Of a DNA stretch of 64,000 bases, positions 61,030 through 64,000 are shown piece after piece. A program made the translations under genes and the position numbers. Location of the stretch: the NCBI RefSeq assembly GCF_032670585.1, contig NZ_JAVQHL010000001.1, positions 1,054,001 to 1,118,000 on the forward strand. The letters are read 5' to 3'. Source of the stretch: Ostreiculturibacter nitratireducens. GTDB taxonomy: Bacteria; Pseudomonadota; Alphaproteobacteria; Rhodobacterales; Rhodobacteraceae. Below the pieces are notes generated by a model. The model was given only the letters and a program-made list of their open reading frames with translations. It was not told the DNA's origin and made no database searches. Position 1 is the stretch's first letter. Each line of letters starts with the position of its first letter.

Positions 61030-64000
61030 ATGCAGATGCCTTCCCAAGACCCCTGGATGACGATCGAAGCCGGCAGCCTTGCCCCCGAAGGCCCGCTTCT
61101 GCGCCGCCTCATCGACGCGGCCGCTCTGGACGAGATCGCAAGGATCCGGATCGCGAAGCGCGGCGCGGCGCTGGTCAAACGCATCCGGGCAGACCAGCGG
61201 CCGGGCCTGATGGAGGTATTCCTAGCGGAATACGGGCTGTCCACCGAGGAAGGGATCGCGCTGATGTGTCTCGCGGAGGCCCTCCTGCGGGTTCCCGACG
61301 CAGACACGATGGACGCGCTGATCGAGGACAAGATCGCGCCGTCCGACTGGTCGCGCCACCTGGGCCAGTCGACCTCGCCGCTCGTGAACGCCTCGACATG
61401 GGCGCTGATGCTGACGGGCAAGGTGCTCGAGGACCGGGAGCCGGGCGTCGTGGGCCATCTGCGCTCCGCGGTGAAGCGGCTCGGCGAACCGGTCATCCGC
61501 GCCGCCGTCGGACGCGCGATGAAGGAAATGGGGCGCCAGTTCGTTCTTGGCGAGACGATCGGCTCGGCAATGGAGCGCGCCTCGCGTCAGGAGGCCGTAG
61601 GATACAGCTATTCCTACGACATGCTGGGCGAGGCCGCCCGCACCATGGGCGACGCGCGGCGCTATGCCAAGGCCTACGCGACCGCCATCGCCGAGATCGC
61701 GTCGGCCTGCAAGTCAGATGACATCCGGGCCAATCCGGGCATCTCCGTGAAGCTCTCCGCGCTCCACCCCCGGTACGAGGTCGCGCAGGAAGCCCGCGTG
61801 ATGGAGGAACTCGTTCCCGTCGTCCGCGACCTTGCCCGCAAGGCCAAGGCAGCGCGGATGGGGCTCAACATCGACGCGGAGGAGGCTGACCGGCTCGCCT
61901 TGTCGCTCAAGGTGATCGAAGCGGTCCTCGCCGATGAGGAACTGGCCGGCTGGGACGGCTTCGGCATCGTCGTTCAGGCCTATGGCCGCCGCGCGGGCGC
62001 GGTGATCGACTGGCTCTACGGGCTCGCGAGCCGCCTTGACCGGAAGATCATGGTGCGCCTCGTGAAGGGCGCCTACTGGGATGCCGAGGTGAAGCGGGCC
62101 CAGGTCATGGGGCTCGAGGATTTCCCGGTCTTCACCCGCAAGGAAGCGACGGACGTCAGCTACATAGCCAACGCGCGGAAGCTTCTCGGGATGACCGACC
62201 GGATCTATCCGCAATTCGCCACTCACAACGCCCACACCGTCGCAGCCATCCTCGACATGGCCGGGAACCGGCCCTTCGAATTCCAGCGCCTGCACGGGAT
62301 GGGTGAGCGCCTGCACGACATGATCCTGAAGGAAGAAGGCACGCGCTGCCGGATCTACGCACCCGTCGGCGCGCATCGCGACCTTCTCGCCTACCTCGTC
62401 CGCCGGCTTCTCGAGAATGGGGCGAACTCGTCTTTCGTGCACCAGATCGTGGACGAGGATGTGGCCCCCGAGGTGGTTGCCTCCTGCCCGCTCGACGCGG
62501 TCGAGGCGCTTCTGCCCGACCCCCGCAACACGGCGATCCGCCGCGGCCCGGACCTGTTCGAGCCCCAGCGCGGAAACTCGGCAGGCTTCGACCTCAGCGA
62601 GAGCGGCGTGCTTGCGGCCATCGAGGCCGCGCGCGCGCCCGCTGCTGCGGCAAAAGCCGCCGCCGCGCCGCTGATCGCCGGAGCAGTCGCAGCCACGACG
62701 GCGAAGCCCGTCGTGAATCCGGCTACGGGCGAACAGGTTGGTGAAGTCACCGAGGCTACGGCGGAAGACGTCGAAACTGCCCTGGCGGCCGCCGCGCCGT
62801 GGCAAGCGAAAGCCGCCGATCGCGCCGCAGTCCTGAAGCGCGCGGCGGAGCTTTACGAGGCCGATTTCGGCCCGATCTTCGCGCTTCTCGCACGCGAGGC
62901 CGGCAAGAGCCTTCCCGACGCCGTATCGGAACTCCGCGAAGCCGCGGATTTCCTGCGCTATTACGCCGCGCAGGCGGAGGGCCTCGACCGCCCGGCGCGC
63001 GGTGTCTTCACCTGCGTCAGCCCCTGGAATTTCCCGCTGGCGATCTTCACCGGCCAGGTCGCTGCAGCGCTCGCCGCGGGCAACGCGGTCCTCGCCAAGC
63101 CGGCGGAGCAGACGCCGCTGATCGCCGCGCATGCGGTGCGCCTTCTGCACGAGGCCGGCGTGCCGGCGACCGCGCTCCAACTCCTGCCGGGCGACGGCCC
63201 GACCGTCGGCCGGGCGCTGACCTCCGATCCGCGCGTCTCTGGCGTCGCCTTCACCGGATCGACGGAGACGGCCCAGGCGATCGCCCGCGCGATGGCCGCG
63301 AACCTCGCACCCGGCTCGCCGCTCATCGCCGAGACGGGAGGTCTCAACGCGATGATCGTCGACTCGACGGCGCTCCCCGAGCAGGCGGTGCGCGACATCG
63401 TCGCTTCGGCCTTCCAGTCGGCGGGCCAGCGCTGCTCGGCGCTGCGTTGCCTCTACCTGCAGGACGACATCGCCGAGACGGTCCTCGAGATGCTCTTCGG
63501 CGCGATGGACGAGCTTGCGGTCGGCGACCCCTGGGCGCTGTCGACCGACGTCGGCCCGGTGATCGACGCCGAGGCGCTCGCCACGATCCGCGCGCATGTC
63601 GACAGGGCCCGCAGTGAGGGCCGTGTACTCAAGGAACTCGCCACGCCTCTCACCGGCACCTTCGCCGCCCCGACGGTGCTACGCGTGAAAGGCATCAAGG
63701 ACCTCGAGCGCGAGATCTTCGGTCCGGTGCTGCATGTCGCGACGTTCCGCGCCGCGCACATGGAACGCGTCATCGCGAACATCAACGCCACCGGATACGG
63801 GCTGACCTTCGGGCTCCACAGCCGGATCGACAACCGGGTGCAGGAGGTGACCGAAGCGGTGCGCGCGGGCAACCTCTACGTCAACCGGAACCAGATCGGC
63901 GCCGTCGTAGGCTCGCAGCCCTTCGGGGGCGAGGGGCTGTCGGGCACGGGACCGAAAGCTGGCGGGCCGCACTACCTGACTCGCTTCACGGCGGCGGCGC
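61030..64000 (+). CDS. putA: Bifunctional proline dehydrogenase / glutamate-semialdehyde dehydrogenase (partial)
   Basis: 990 residues of a PutA that runs off the right edge. After an N-terminal arm, the proline dehydrogenase barrel (about 150-480; NPGISVKLSALHPRYE, LVKGAYWDAEVKRAQ, FATHNAHTVAA) is followed by the P5C dehydrogenase (about 540 onward; SPWNFPLAIFTGQVAAALAA, the Cys motif in SAGQRCSALR). It converts proline to glutamate via P5C with substrate channelling. The start is the ATG at 61030 with GGAG six bases upstream; an in-frame ATG lies at 61018. No RHH DNA-binding domain at the N-terminus, consistent with separate control by PutR. Confidence 0.94.
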   Translation, partial: MQMPSQDPWMTIEAGSLAPEGPLLRRLIDAAALDEIARIRIAKRGAALVKRIRADQRPGLMEVFLAEYGLSTEEGIALMCLAEALLRVPDADTMDALIEDKIAPSDWSRHLGQSTSPLVNASTWALMLTGKVLEDREPGVVGHLRSAVKRLGEPVIRAAVGRAMKEMGRQFVLGETIGSAMERASRQEAVGYSYSYDMLGEAARTMGDARRYAKAYATAIAEIASACKSDDIRANPGISVKLSALHPRYEVAQEARVMEELVPVVRDLARKAKAARMGLNIDAEEADRLALSLKVIEAVLADEELAGWDGFGIVVQAYGRRAGAVIDWLYGLASRLDRKIMVRLVKGAYWDAEVKRAQVMGLEDFPVFTRKEATDVSYIANARKLLGMTDRIYPQFATHNAHTVAAILDMAGNRPFEFQRLHGMGERLHDMILKEEGTRCRIYAPVGAHRDLLAYLVRRLLENGANSSFVHQIVDEDVAPEVVASCPLDAVEALLPDPRNTAIRRGPDLFEPQRGNSAGFDLSESGVLAAIEAARAPAAAAKAAAAPLIAGAVAATTAKPVVNPATGEQVGEVTEATAEDVETALAAAAPWQAKAADRAAVLKRAAELYEADFGPIFALLAREAGKSLPDAVSELREAADFLRYYAAQAEGLDRPARGVFTCVSPWNFPLAIFTGQVAAALAAGNAVLAKPAEQTPLIAAHAVRLLHEAGVPATALQLLPGDGPTVGRALTSDPRVSGVAFTGSTETAQAIARAMAANLAPGSPLIAETGGLNAMIVDSTALPEQAVRDIVASAFQSAGQRCSALRCLYLQDDIAETVLEMLFGAMDELAVGDPWALSTDVGPVIDAEALATIRAHVDRARSEGRVLKELATPLTGTFAAPTVLRVKGIKDLEREIFGPVLHVATFRAAHMERVIANINATGYGLTFGLHSRIDNRVQEVTEAVRAGNLYVNRNQIGAVVGSQPFGGEGLSGTGPKAGGPHYLTRFTAAA

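Overview
The window is GC-rich, densely coded chromosomal DNA of an alphaproteobacterium. The gene content points to the Roseobacter/Rhodobacteraceae group: a heterotetrameric sarcosine oxidase operon (soxBDAG), a carnitine-to-betaine operon, a MttB-family methyltransferase, an H-NOX/diguanylate cyclase pair, proline utilisation putR/putA, and a LexA box of the alphaproteobacterial GAAC-N7-GAAC type. No transposase, integrase, phage gene or CRISPR array was seen. Two tRNA genes (Glu-TTC and Leu-TAA) are present, with no integrase beside either.

Layout. 1-8.3 kb: a leftward operon of TadE/TadF/TadG-like pilus-assembly proteins (one with a VWA domain, one cut by the window edge), a glutamate dehydrogenase, then two rightward tandem TadE-TadG pairs that look like a duplication. 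8.5-14.6 kb: sarcosine oxidase soxBDAG and a pirin. 14.6-20.2 kb: a TetR regulator with a clear operator, a small lipoprotein, homoserine dehydrogenase, glpX, recJ and tRNA-Glu. 20.2-30.1 kb: a block of low-oxygen/dormancy-type and storage genes (universal stress protein, dodecin, P-type ATPase, phasin-like protein, Crp/Fnr regulator, CBS protein, small HTH protein, MaoC-phosphotransacetylase fusion, PHA synthase). Several of these have FNR/Dnr-type boxes (TTGA-N6-TCAA) upstream.

30.2-43 kb: 3-dehydroshikimate dehydratase (quiC type), adenine deaminase, an HNOBA-GGDEF cyclase with an H-NOX protein lacking the heme-ligand histidine, a DUF4153 membrane protein, a MttB-family methyltransferase, a HAD phosphatase, a MarR regulator, DUF3572, and a PleD-like cyclase whose first receiver domain has Glu at the phospho-acceptor position. 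42.4-44.7 kb: an ECF sigma cassette (EF-hand protein, sigma factor, one-TM protein, CpxP-like sensor). 44.8-49.7 kb: DUF983, NUDIX, DMT exporter, fatty-acid desaturase, XRE regulator, secreted esterase.

49.7-53.5 kb: a tightly coupled carnitine operon (BKACE, three exported small proteins, carnitine dehydrogenase-thioesterase fusion). 53.6-59.2 kb: aldo/keto reductase, DsrE-like protein, an orphan imuA with a LexA box, MFS transporter, metG. 59.3-64 kb: a mini heme-copper-oxidase-like membrane protein under another FNR/Dnr-type box, a cold-shock protein, tRNA-Leu, putR and putA (cut by the window end).

Functional links. The carnitine operon would yield glycine betaine, whose demethylation leads to sarcosine, the substrate of soxBDAG; the MttB homologue could act on a similar methylamine. 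The FNR/Dnr-box genes suggest one response to oxygen limitation or NO that couples PHA/acyl-phosphate metabolism with stress proteins. All assignments come from reading the sequence and remembered family features; no database search was run.
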